Shown: positions 28,001-40,000 of the stretch, piece after piece
Layout: each line of letters starts with the position of its first letter
Position numbering within the stretch: the stretch's first letter is position 1
Source of the DNA: Gymnothorax reevesii
Lineage: Eukaryota; Chordata; Actinopteri; Anguilliformes; Muraenidae
Direction of reading: 5' to 3'
Length of the DNA: 64,000 nt
Assembly (NCBI GenBank): GCA_029721435.1
Contig: CM056586.1
Location: 72,994,607-73,058,606, forward strand
Notes under the pieces: generated by a model
Seen by the model: the letters and a program-made list of their open reading frames with translations, nothing else
Told to the model about the DNA's origin: nothing
The model's database searches: none
Position numbers and translations under genes: made by a program

Positions 28001-31000
28001 GCAAAGTGACACTTCAGTGGACCAAGCCACAATATGATGGTGGTAGTATAATCACTGGATATATCATCGAGCGGAAAAAGTTACCTGAAGGTCGCTGGAT
28101 GAAGGCCAGCTTTACTAATATAATTGAGACAGAATATACAATAACAGGTTTAACAGAAGACCAAAGGTATGAGTTCAGAGTAATTGCAAGGAATGCAGCT
28201 GGTAGTCTTAGTGCGCCCTCTGAAAGTACCGGACCCATCACTGCAAGAGATGAGGTTGAAGGCCCAACTGCAACGATGGATCCAAAGTACAAAGATATTA
28301 TTATTGTTCCTGCAGGTGAATCTTTTGTTATTGACGCAGATATCTATGGAAAGCCAACTCCTGATGTCACATGGCTAAAGGATGGAAAAGAAATTGATAA
28401 AGCTACCCCAAGAATGGAAATAAAAACCAGTGTTCAACGTACGGTGCTCATTGTTAAGGACTGCATTAGAGTGGATGGTGGACATTATATGCTCAGTCTT
28501 AGCAATGTTGGAGGAACAAAACAAATTCCGGTCACTGTTAAAGTTCTTGATAGACCTGGTCCACCTGAAGGTCCTCTCAAAGTAACTGGTGTAACTGCTG
28601 AGAAGTGTTATTTGTCCTGGAGTCATCCTTTACATGATGGTGGTGCAAGTATCTCTCATTACATTATTGAGAGGAGGGAAACTAGTCGTTTATCTTGGAC
28701 TGTTGTGGAACCCAGAACTGAAGCTGTGAGTCACAAAGTGACAAAACTCTTAACAGGAAATGAGTACATTTTTAGAGTCATGGCAGTTAACAAATATGGC
28801 ATAGGCGAGCCGCTTGAATCTGAGCCAGTAATCGCATGTAATCCATTCAAACCACCAGGTCCTCCTTCCATGCCTGAAGCAAGTGCTATAACAAAGGATT
28901 CTATAGTTTTGACTTGGGATCGTCCAGAAGATAATGGTGGTTCAGAAATTGACAGCTATATGCTTGAGAAACGTGACAAACAGGGCATTAGATGGACTAA
29001 GTGCCACAAGAAAAGACTGACTGATTTACGACTTAGAGTTACCGGACTTACAGAAGGACATTTCTATGAGTTCCGTGTTAGTGCTGAAAATGCTGCGGGT
29101 ATGGGACAACCAAGCCAACCCTCAGAATTTTATAAGGCGTGTGATGCCACATATCCTCCTGGTCCACCTAATAATCCTAAGGTAACTGACCACTCCAGTA
29201 CAACCGTTTCCCTATCTTGGGGCAAACCCATCTACGACGGAGGAGCTGAAATAAAGGGATACATTGTCGAAATGAAAGAAGTTGCCGAAAACGAATGGAC
29301 AACATGCACGCCTCCATCTGGTGTACAAGAAACAAAATATAAAGTGACAAAACTTAGGGAAAATGCTGAATACAATTTCAGAATCTGTGCATTCAACCTT
29401 GAAGGGGTAGGAGACCATGTTGATGTCCCTGGTTCAGTTATTGCTGCAGAAAAGCTTTTTGCACCAGAGATTGAACTGGACGCAGACCTTAGGAAAGTCG
29501 TCTCTGTTCGTGCAAGTGGAACACTTCGCCTTTTTGTCACTATCAGAGGAAATCCTGAGCCTGAAGTACGATGGACAAAAGCAGATGGTGTTATCGCTGA
29601 ACGTGCACAAATTGAAGCAACAAGCTCATACACTATGCTTGTCATTGACAATGTCAGCAGATTTGACAGTGGGAAATATGTTTTGACTCTTGAAAACAAC
29701 AGTGGAGAAAAATCAGCCTTTGTCAATGTCAGAGTTCTGGACTCACCTAGCGCCCCTGTGAATCTTGAGGTTAAGGATATAAAGAGAGATTCTGTAATTC
29801 TCTCTTGGGAGCCTCCTCTTATTGATGGTGGGGCTAAAATAACCAATTACATTGTGGAGAAACGAGAATCTAACAGAATGGCCTATACTACTGTTACAAC
29901 TAACTGTGTCAGGAATTCATTTAAAGTTGATGCACTTCAGCAAGGAGGTATTTACTACTTCCGAGTTTTGGCTGTCAATGAGCATGGTGTTGGTTTAGCA
30001 GCTGAAACTACAGATGCAACCAAAGTATCAGAGGCTCCCTTATCACCAGGAAAAGTTACACTTGTCGATGTGACTCGTAAAAGTGTAACACTTTCTTGGG
30101 AGAAGCCTGATCATGATGGTGGCAGCAAAATCACAGGCTACTTGGTAGAAATGCAAACTGAAGACAGTGACAAGTGGACTGTGTGCGCTTCAGTTAAAGC
30201 TCTGGAGGCAACCATTGATGGTCTTACAGCTGGGGAAGAATACCTCTTCAGAGTAATTGCTGTTAATGACAAAGGAAGGAGTGATCCAAAACCACTTGGT
30301 ATTCCTGTGATTGCTGAGGACATCCAAACTGAGCCTGTCGTTGATTTGCTTTTTAACACTTTCACTGTTAAAGCTGGAGATGATCTCAAAGTTGATGTTC
30401 CGTTCAGAGGCAGACCTGCACCTGATGTTTCCTGGAAGAAAAATGGTCTTCCCTTAAAGCAGACAACCAGAGTACATGTTCTTACATCCAATACATCAAG
30501 CAGAATTACCATTAAAGATGCTTCTAGGGAAGATGCTGGCAAATATGAAATCATATTAGCTAACACAGTGGGCTCTAAAACAACTGAAATTACCATTGTT
30601 GTTCTTGATAAGCCTGGACCCCCAGGTGCAATCAAAGTACATGAAGTGAGTGCAGATTTCGTCTCATTGTCATGGGACCCACCAGAGTATGATGGTGGAT
30701 GCCAGATTAACAACTACATTGTAGAAAAGAGGGATACTACCACCACAAATTGGCAAATTGTTTCAGCCACAGTTGCAAGAACATCAATTAAAGTTTCCCG
30801 CTTGACACAGGGTACAGAATATCAATTCCGTGTTTGTGCTGAAAATCGCTATGGAAAGAGCCAATGCGTAGATTCTCAATTTATTGTTGCTCAGTACCCA
30901 TTCATGCCACCTGGCCCACCAACAAAAGTTCATGTATCCAGTGCTACTAAGGCATATATGCTTGTCAAATGGAGTGCACCAGCAAATGATGGTGGAAGTC

Positions 31001-34000
31001 CTGTTCTTGGCTATCACCTAGAATGTAAAGAACAAAGCAGTATTCTTTGGACAAAGATTAACAGAGGTCTTATTACGGATGCACATTTCAAAGTTACTGG
31101 AATTGAAGAGGGCCTGCTGTATGAATACAGAGTCTATGCTGAAAACATAGCTGGTATTGGAAATTGCAGTAATGCCTCTGATCCAGTGGCTGCAAGAGAT
31201 CCATGTGATCCCCCGGGTCAACCTACAGTAACAGACATTACTAGAACATCAGTTTCTCTGTCTTGGACAAAGCCAGAAAATGACGGTGGAGCCAAAGTCA
31301 CTGGTTACATAATTGAATGCAGGGAGCTTCCAGATGGTCGCTGGATGAAGTGCAACTTTACAAATGTCCAAGAAACATATTTTGACATTACAGGCCTCAC
31401 AGAAGATCAGCGATATGAGTTCCGTGTCATTGCAAAGAATGCTGCTGGTTTGTTGAGTGTGCCGTCTGAAATCACTGGCCCTGTCACTGTTAAAGATGAT
31501 GTTGATCCACCACGAATCACAATGGATGAAAAGCTCAGACAATTAATGGTGATCAAAGCTGGAGATGTTTTGAAAATCGATGCAGATATTGCAGGACGTC
31601 CTCATCCAATAGTTCTGTGGTCGAAAGATGGGAAGGAGATTGAGACTCAAGCTCGAGTTGAGATCTTCTCTAGTGACACCACCACCACGTTAACTGTCCG
31701 AGACTGTATGAGAAAAGATTCTGGACAATATGTGTTGACGCTCCAGAATGTTGCTGGAGTAAGGTCATTGGCAGTAAATTGCAAGGTCCTTGATAGACCA
31801 GGGCCATCAGCTGGACCACTGGCGGTAACTGGTCTCACGGCAGAAAAATGTACTTTGTCATGGGGACCCCCTCCAGAAAATGGTGGGGCAGAAATCTCAC
31901 ACTACATCGTGGAGAAACGTGAAACAAGTCGCCTTGCCTGGACGCTTGTATATGGAGACATGAAAGCAACTACATGTAAGGTTACCAAACTTCTCAAAGG
32001 TAACGAATATATATTTAGAGTTCTTGGTGTGAACAAATATGGTGTGGGTGAAGCCCTTGAGAGTAATCCTGTCAAAGCCCTGGACCCATTCACAATCCCA
32101 GCAGCACCCACAAATGTTGAAGTTACAAGTGTGACAAGTGAAGCAATGACAATTTGCTGGGAAAGGCCAGTTAGTGATGGAGGCAGTGATATTTCTGGCT
32201 ATGTCATTGAAAAACGTGAGAAAACCGGTCTACGCTGGGTTCGTGTGAACAAAAAACCTGTATATGATCTCAGGGTTAAAGCGTCAAATCTCCGTGAGGG
32301 ATGTGAGTACGAGTACCGTGTTTATGCAGAAAATGCTGCAGGATTGAGCCTTCCAAGTGAGCCTTGCCCACTAACTAAAGCAGAGGATCCTGTGTTTCTG
32401 CCATCCCCACCTGCTAAACCAAAGGTAATTGATTCAACTAAGAGCTCCATCACTCTTGCCTGGAACAAGCCATTATTCGATGGTGGTTCCCCAGTCACTG
32501 GATACAGTGTTGAGTACAGAGATACTAAGGACGAGGACTGGGTGGTAGCAGTTCACAACACGAAGAACATGGAATTCACAGTTGTTGGGTTAACATCTGG
32601 AGCAGAATATATACTTGCAGTTAGATCCATTAACAAAATTGGTCTTAGTGACCAAAGCCCTGCAACTGATCCATATGTTGCAAAGGAAAGCGAAGAAGAG
32701 CCAGTATTTGAAATAAGCAATGAAATGCGCAAGACAATTATTGTGAAGGATGGCAGTTCATTCACCCTAACGGTTCCATTCAGAGGGAAACCAGTGCCGA
32801 ATGTCATCTGGAATAAAGCAGATGTAGATCTAAGAGTGAGAGCAAGCATTGATACACGTGATACAAGCACATCGATAACGGTGGAGCAAGCAACAAGAGA
32901 TGATTCTGGAAAGTACAATGTCACTTTACAGAATGTTGCTGGAAAATCAACACTGACACTGGTTGTCAAAGTTCTGGATTCTCCAGGTCCGCCCTCCAAT
33001 ATTACCGTTAAAGATGTCACTAAAAATTCAGCTGTTCTGACATGGGAGGCTCCAGAAAATGAAGGTGGTGGACCTGTCAAGAACTACCATATTGATCTGC
33101 GTGAAGCAAGCAGGAAAGGTTGGACAAACATCACTACTTCATGCCAGCGCTTAACCTATAAGTTGACGGACTTGCAAGAAGGAGGAGTATACTATTTTAG
33201 AGTTACTGGTGAAAATGAATATGGAGTTGGTGTGTCTTCTGAGACTAAAGATGGAACTAAGATTACAGGTACACTATTTCAGTTTTAGCACATTTTGATA
33301 GAATACTTGCAAATGTCTTGTTTGTTTCATTAATTTTTTTTTTGTTGATATTTTGTAATTTCAGAAAAACCAGGTCCTCCTAGAAAGTTTGGCGTTACAG
33401 ATGTAACAAAGGACAGTGTCACATTAGCCTGGAATAAACCAGATCATGATGGAGGTAGCAGAGTCACTGGTTATCTTGTGGAAGCTCTTGAGGATGGCGA
33501 TGATGAGTGGGTGAATTGTGGTGTTGTCAAAACCACACATCTGTTAGTTAGCGGCTTGAGGGAAAATTCTGAGTATTTCTTCAGAGTCTATGCTGAAAAC
33601 CTTGCCGGTCTCAGTGACCCCAAAGAAATGGTTACACCTGTGCTCGTGAAAGATCAACAAGGTAAGTTAATTTTTCCAAATTTAAATAATTTGTTTTCAT
33701 GACGCTTTTGACATGATTAATATTGCTGCTGTCCTCTCTTTCATACAGAGTCCCCGGAAATTGACATGAGGAACTTCCCTCATCACACTGTGTTTGTCAG
33801 AGCGGGATCAAACCTGAAAGTCGAAATTCCGCTCACAGGCAAACCATTGCCAAAAGTTGCGCTGTCAAAAGATGGTGTGACTCTGAAATCAACAATGAGG
33901 TTCAACACTGAAGTAACTCCAGTAGGCCTCGTCATCATCCTTCGAGAGAGTAATGCCCATGATGCTGGCAAATATGACATTACTGCATCCAACAGAAGTG

Positions 34001-37000
34001 GAACAACTAAGTCCTTTGTAAACATTGTGGTCCTGGACAGACCAGGGCCTCCTGTTGGTCCTGTTGAAATTAGCAATGTCACTGAAGATAGTGTGAACCT
34101 AACATGGCAACCTCCTCTATATGATGGTGGCAGCCCGATCACCAATTACATTGTGATGAAGCGTGAAACAACGTCTGCTAACTGGATAGAGGTGTCATCT
34201 GCTGTCGCCAGAAGCACAATAAAGATCATGAAACTAACAACTGGAGAGGAATATCAGTTCAGGATCAGGGCAGAAAATCGCTTCGGAATCAGTGAACATA
34301 CTGATTCTCCAACTGTCACAGTAAAATTACCATATAGTAAGTAATTTGTGTTTCTCATTTTTGCATGTTAGTTAACATCTCTGAGAGGGGAATCAGCATG
34401 ACCATGTTTAATTTAATCGGTGTACTGAGGTACCAGTATGATAGGCCTTTCTATTTGGTAAATATATTCCGATGTTTTAATTTTTTACATGTCAAATATT
34501 TTATGCATTTTAGATATGTTTGTTTTTTTTTTCACAATCTTCTGGTGAGAAATCAGTGATTCAAAAAAGAAAAAAAAAAGGTTTGTTGTTGCTTTGCTTA
34601 ATCAACATTAGGCTATCATCAAGCCAAAAATATGTTTTGCTTCAGGATTTTGTGTCAAGTAACTTCCCTTACTACCAAACAATTAACCTCATATTCACAT
34701 AAGTGGCAGCAGAAAAAAAATAAATTCATAATCTACATAACTGGCTGACAGCATCATGGGGTTACGTCCAGTTGCATCATCCAGGTTCTGGAAAGGTCAC
34801 ATTTTGTAGAGTAATTCCCCCTGCCTGACCAGAATGTGGACTGACATGCTTAAAGCCCCACATGAAAGGTCCTCTGGATGTATTCTAATCTTGGCTGTAG
34901 TTTGCAACATGTAACAAAGCAACTACTGGTACTACATTACTTTTAAGAAGAACCAAAGCTTCTCTCTTGACAATGGCAAAATAAACTTGTGCATCTATCA
35001 GATAGCCAATGCTCCTACACAACATGAAAAATAACCACTCAGTTTGGTAACTTTTTAATTAACCTCTGACTGTTGCAAATATTTTGATTTTCACGCTTAT
35101 TTGGAGACAACCTGGAAAATGTAGCTTCATTTATGCATATATTATAATACTCTATAAAATTATTTCTATTTATTTTCTCCTAGCAATTCCTGGAAGTCCA
35201 TCAGCACCATATGTAACTTCAGTTACAAGTGAGAGCATTACTGTAAGCTGGAAGGAGCCTGCCTCAGACGGAGGAAGCCATGTTTTTGGATATCACTTAC
35301 AGATGAAAGACAGGAATAGCATCCTATGGCAGAAGGTTAACAGAACTATAATCCGCTCGACTCACTTCAAGGTGACAAGTATCTTTGCTGGCCTGATCTA
35401 TGAGTTCAAGGTAGCAGCAGAAAATGCAGCTGGAATCGGCCCCCTCAGCAAAATCTCAGATGCTGTTCTTGCCATTGATTCATGCGGTAATTTTTTTTAA
35501 ATCATTTATTCTGAGCACTTAATATATCACTACCGAAAATTCTTGCATGGCATATTTCTAATGCTCTAATTCTGTTTTTCAGAACCTCCAGTCAACCTGC
35601 GTGTCACTGACATCACAAAGAATTCTATCTCACTAGCTTGGCAGAAGCCGTCATATGATGGTGGTAGCACAATAACTGGATACATGGTGGAATATCGGGA
35701 TGTATCGAAAGCCAGATGGACCAAAGCAAACTTAACAAATATTTCAGAAACCAATTTTACAGTTACTGGCTTGACCAAGGATCAATCATATGAATTTAGA
35801 GTCATGGCAAAGAATGCAGTTGGGTCCATCAGCAATCCCTCTGTCACTGCGGGGCCTGCCACGTGTGTGGATACATACGGTATATCGCATTTTTCTTCCA
35901 CGATAATTACGCAGCATTTCATAATATCGAAAATGATTTGCACCCTTTTGTTGCTATCTAATTTTTTATTTTTGCTGTAATGCAGGTGCACCTGAAATAG
36001 AAGTACCTCAAGAGTATTTGGATGTACTGAAATTCATGGCAGGAGCTGCTGTTCACCTGAAAGTTGGAATTATTGCAAAGCCTCGTCCAACAATTGAGTG
36101 GTACAAAGATGGGAAGGAGTTGGAATCCAATGCACAGCTCTCAATTGAGAGCACAACAGATTCTTCAGGCATTCTCATTAGGGATGCTAGTCGTCTGAAT
36201 TCTGGAATATATGAAATTAAGATCAAGAATTCTTTGGGCTCAGCAACTGCTTCCATCAGAGTGCTGATACTAGGTACCAAAAAAATAAAAAACAAAAATA
36301 TTAAATGTTTCTGAATTTTTGTTTCCACATTTGCTCCAGATCATGCAAAGAAGATTATGTTCATAAATAGATTGCTTTTTTTATTAATATTTTTATATCT
36401 TCTCATTACTAGACAAACCAGGACCTTCTGGTGCAATTCAATTTAAGACCGTCACAGCAGATAAGATCACCATAATGTGGGACCCTCCAGCCGATGAGGG
36501 TGGTGCACTGGTCACCCACTACATTGTGGAAAAAAGGGAGACAAGTAGAGTATTATGGTCTGTGATATCCGAAAAACTGGAAGAATGCATTGTCTCTGTT
36601 CAGAAGCTGATTAGAGGAAACGAATATATCTTCCGTGTCAGAGGTGTCAACAAATACGGAGTTGGTGATCCAATGGAGTCTGAGCCAGTCATTGCAAGAA
36701 ATGCCTTTGGTAAGGAGCACAGACTTATAACACTGCTTTCTGATCTTGTAGTGTATAAGAGTCCTAACAATATTATTATTCACTTTTAGTTGTTCCTGAC
36801 AAACCCAGCAAGCCATTCGTTACAATGACCACAAAGTCAACAATGACCGTGGTCTGGGAGAGGCCAATTATTGATGGCGGCAGCGATGTTGATGGATACT
36901 ACCTTGAAAAATCTGAGAAACAGAGCCTCCAGTGGTTCAAGGTCACGAGAGATCCCATTCGTGACACCAGACAGAAAGTCAGTAACCTTATAGAGGGAAA

Positions 37001-40000
37001 TGAATATCAGTATCGTGTCTGTGCCATCAATAAGGCTGGACGAGGTGAATACTCAGATATTTCAGCCTTCTACAAAGCAGCTGATCCTGTTGGTAAGTGT
37101 TGTCTATTCATTGATTTGCTGTAGGAAACAATTATTTTATTTTTGCTGGCTTAAATAATGCTTATTTTTTTCATTTTAGATCCACCAAGCGAGCCAACAA
37201 AACTCAAAGTCATCGACTCAACCAAAACTTCCATCACTCTCGGATGGGTAAAACCTGTATATGATGGAGGCAGTGAGATAACTAGCTATATAGTTGAAGA
37301 GAGGCTATCTGGAGAAAGTGAATGGACTGTCATCAGTTCAAAGGATGAAGTGAGAACAACAGAGTTTGTTGTCTCATACCTCCAGCCTGGAGTCAACTAC
37401 TTCTTCCGTGTATCTGCCGTTAACAGTGTTGGACACGGACGGCCAATTGAGATGGCTCAGCCGGTGCAAGCTAAAGATATTCTTGGTTAGTACTGAACAT
37501 GCCTTTAGGCCAGTGTTACCTCAGTGATTGGTGGAAACGTGCCCTTACTAATATTTTTTCCTTTCATTTATACAGAGGAGGCTGATTTTGATCTTGATGC
37601 CAGCGTGAAAACTCAATATACAGTGAAAGCAGGGAAGGATGTGACAATTATGATGCCACTGAAGGGCAGACCAGCACCAAATGTGACCTGGAGAAAGGGT
37701 GACAAAAATATGGCGGGCGATCAAAGATACACCATCAATAACACAGATTCTTCAACAGTTCTCGTCATTCCGAGGGTCACTCGTGACGACAGTGGAAAAT
37801 ATCTGCTTGAAGTTGAAAATGGTGTCGGGGAGCCAAAGACGCTCACAGTGTCTGTGAAAGTCCTTGACACTCCATCTGCTTGTCAGAGACTGTTGATCAA
37901 AAATGTCACTTGCGGCAAATTAACTCTGAGTTGGGATGCACCTCTTATCGATGGAGGCTCAGAAATAACCAATTACATAATCGAAAAGAGAGATGCCACA
38001 ATGAAATCTTACTCTCTTGTGACTAATGAGTGTTCCAACACATCATTGAAAATTCATGACCTGGCTGAGGATGTACGCTACTTTTTCCGGGTCTCAGCTG
38101 TGAATGAAATTGGTGTTGGTGACTCAAGTGAAACAGAAGAGCCTGTTAGGGCAACTGAAGCTCCTGGGCCAGTCAGAGATCTTGCCATGAAGGACTCTAC
38201 CAAAACATCAGTTACACTACAGTGGAATAAACCTGAGTATGATGGTGGCAGCCATATCTCAGAATATGTCATAGAAAAGAAAGAAGAAGATGAAGTCAAC
38301 TGGTCACTTGCTGGCACCTGCAAACGTTGTCAATATGAAGTCACAAACCTTGATGAATTTTCAGTGATGGATTTCAGAGTATCATCCAGAAATGAAAAGG
38401 GACAGAGTGACATCTCAGAAATTGGACCAATCACAGTGACAGATTTAATCACTCCGCCTGAAGCAAATCTTTCAGATTACCCTGAGGGTGAAGTCTTTGT
38501 CAGAATTGGACAAAATTTAAACATTGAGCTACCATTCAAAGGCAAACCAAAACCATCTATGCAGTGGTTCAAAGATCATGAAACAGTAAAAGAAAATGAG
38601 CAGACACGCTTCTGGTTAACAGAAAACAAAGCGGCTCTTGCAATAAGAAATGTTAGAAAAGATAATGCTGGAAAATACACACTGACACTTGACAACAAAC
38701 TCAGTAAAGTATCATATGATCTAAAAGTCATAACGCTTGGACCACCCTCAATACCAGTTGGACCAATACGATTTGATGAAATCAAAGCGCAGAGTATAAT
38801 AATATCTTGGAACGAACCCACTGATGATGGCGGTGGAGAAATCACTTGTTACAGTGTGGAGAAACGTGAAACGTCTCTAGCATTATGGAAGCTCGTGTCC
38901 TCAAGTGTCGTTAGAACAACCTTCAAGATACCTAATTTAAATAAAGGGACGGAATACCAGTTCAGAGTACGTGCAGAAAATAAATATGGAGTGAGTCAGC
39001 CTTTGAATTCACAAGACGTGGTTGCCCAACACCAGTACAAAATTCCAGGTCCACCAGGCCGACCTGTTGCGTACAACGTAACAAGTGACGGCATGACAAT
39101 TCAGTGGGAGGCACCTGCTTTTGACGGTGGCTCGCCTGTCACAGGGTACTTCGTTGAAAAGAAGGACAGAAATAGCATTCTGTGGACAAAAGTAAATTCC
39201 TCTGCGATTTCCGGAAGAGAGTACAGAATCACTGGTCTCATTGAAGGACTTGAATATCAGTTCAGAGTGTATGCACAGAATAATGCTGGCTTAAGCGGTG
39301 CCAGTGACGCAAGCAAATTCACCCTGGCAATTTCCCCTGTTGGTGAGTTCTAATTTAAGCCACGTAAGATTCCAAATACCATATATGCCCTGATAAATAG
39401 ATTTCCAGTGATGACAGCTTTGTCTCGACCGTGCCAGAGGCTTATTTCACTATGGGTTCCCTCTCCATATTTCCCATGCATTTTTCACATAGGGTATTCA
39501 TTTTTCTTTCTGTCTAATATAAGTACTATGGTTAACAGAGGCTCACTTGAGTTCCTTGCTTTGTTCTAAAAGTTAAACTGTACCTTTTCATATCTCAGCA
39601 TTGAAATGCAGTAGTCTGAATATTGCATTAAAAAAGCAAAGGGCCAACAATGTTGTGAAAAAGTGTTTGCCCCTTTCTGATTTATTCAATTTTTGCATAT
39701 TTGTCGCACTTTAACGATTCAAGTCAGGAAACTGATCTTTAATTCTAAACAAAGATAAGCCGAATTAACATAAAATGCATTTTGTTTTGCTCATATTGTT
39801 TATGCCTTCTGATAAATTATCTGGATGATCTGAAACATTTAAATATGAAATATGAAAAATTTAAAATTAAGCAAAAATAGAAATATTGATGAAGGGCACT
39901 TAAAATACTTTTTCACTGCAGAGTACGAGTTGCTACAATGGGACAACAATAACGATTACATTCTAGTCATGGATTTCTAGCCAGTTGCACACTTGTAATT

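Larger units (their letters stand above)
32695..37485 (+). repeat. ttn: C-zone super-repeat C8 (11 domains, last 9 in separate exons)
   Basis: Positions 1-2 close the giant exon, and positions 3-11 are in exons 24-31. Its position-1 Ig ([20 protein letters not shown]) departs from the [11 protein letters not shown] consensus, and its position-4 Ig lacks the core Trp. Confidence 0.88.

Noticed and set aside
29232..29846. Antisense open frames (also 197-667, 30138-30713, 32553-33080 and others)
   Set aside because: They lie opposite titin exons, mirror its codon pattern, and have no start context, domain or splice logic of their own.
16163..33268. Regular repeats as a CRISPR array or satellite DNA
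   Set aside because: The 3.25-kb periodicity is protein-coding and comes from the titin super-repeat; there are no short identical repeats with unique spacers.
16333..33288. The giant open frame as a stand-alone single-exon gene or retrogene
   Set aside because: It starts mid-Fn3 if read from its first ATG, and is flanked by perfect splice sites that join in phase to neighbouring titin exons.
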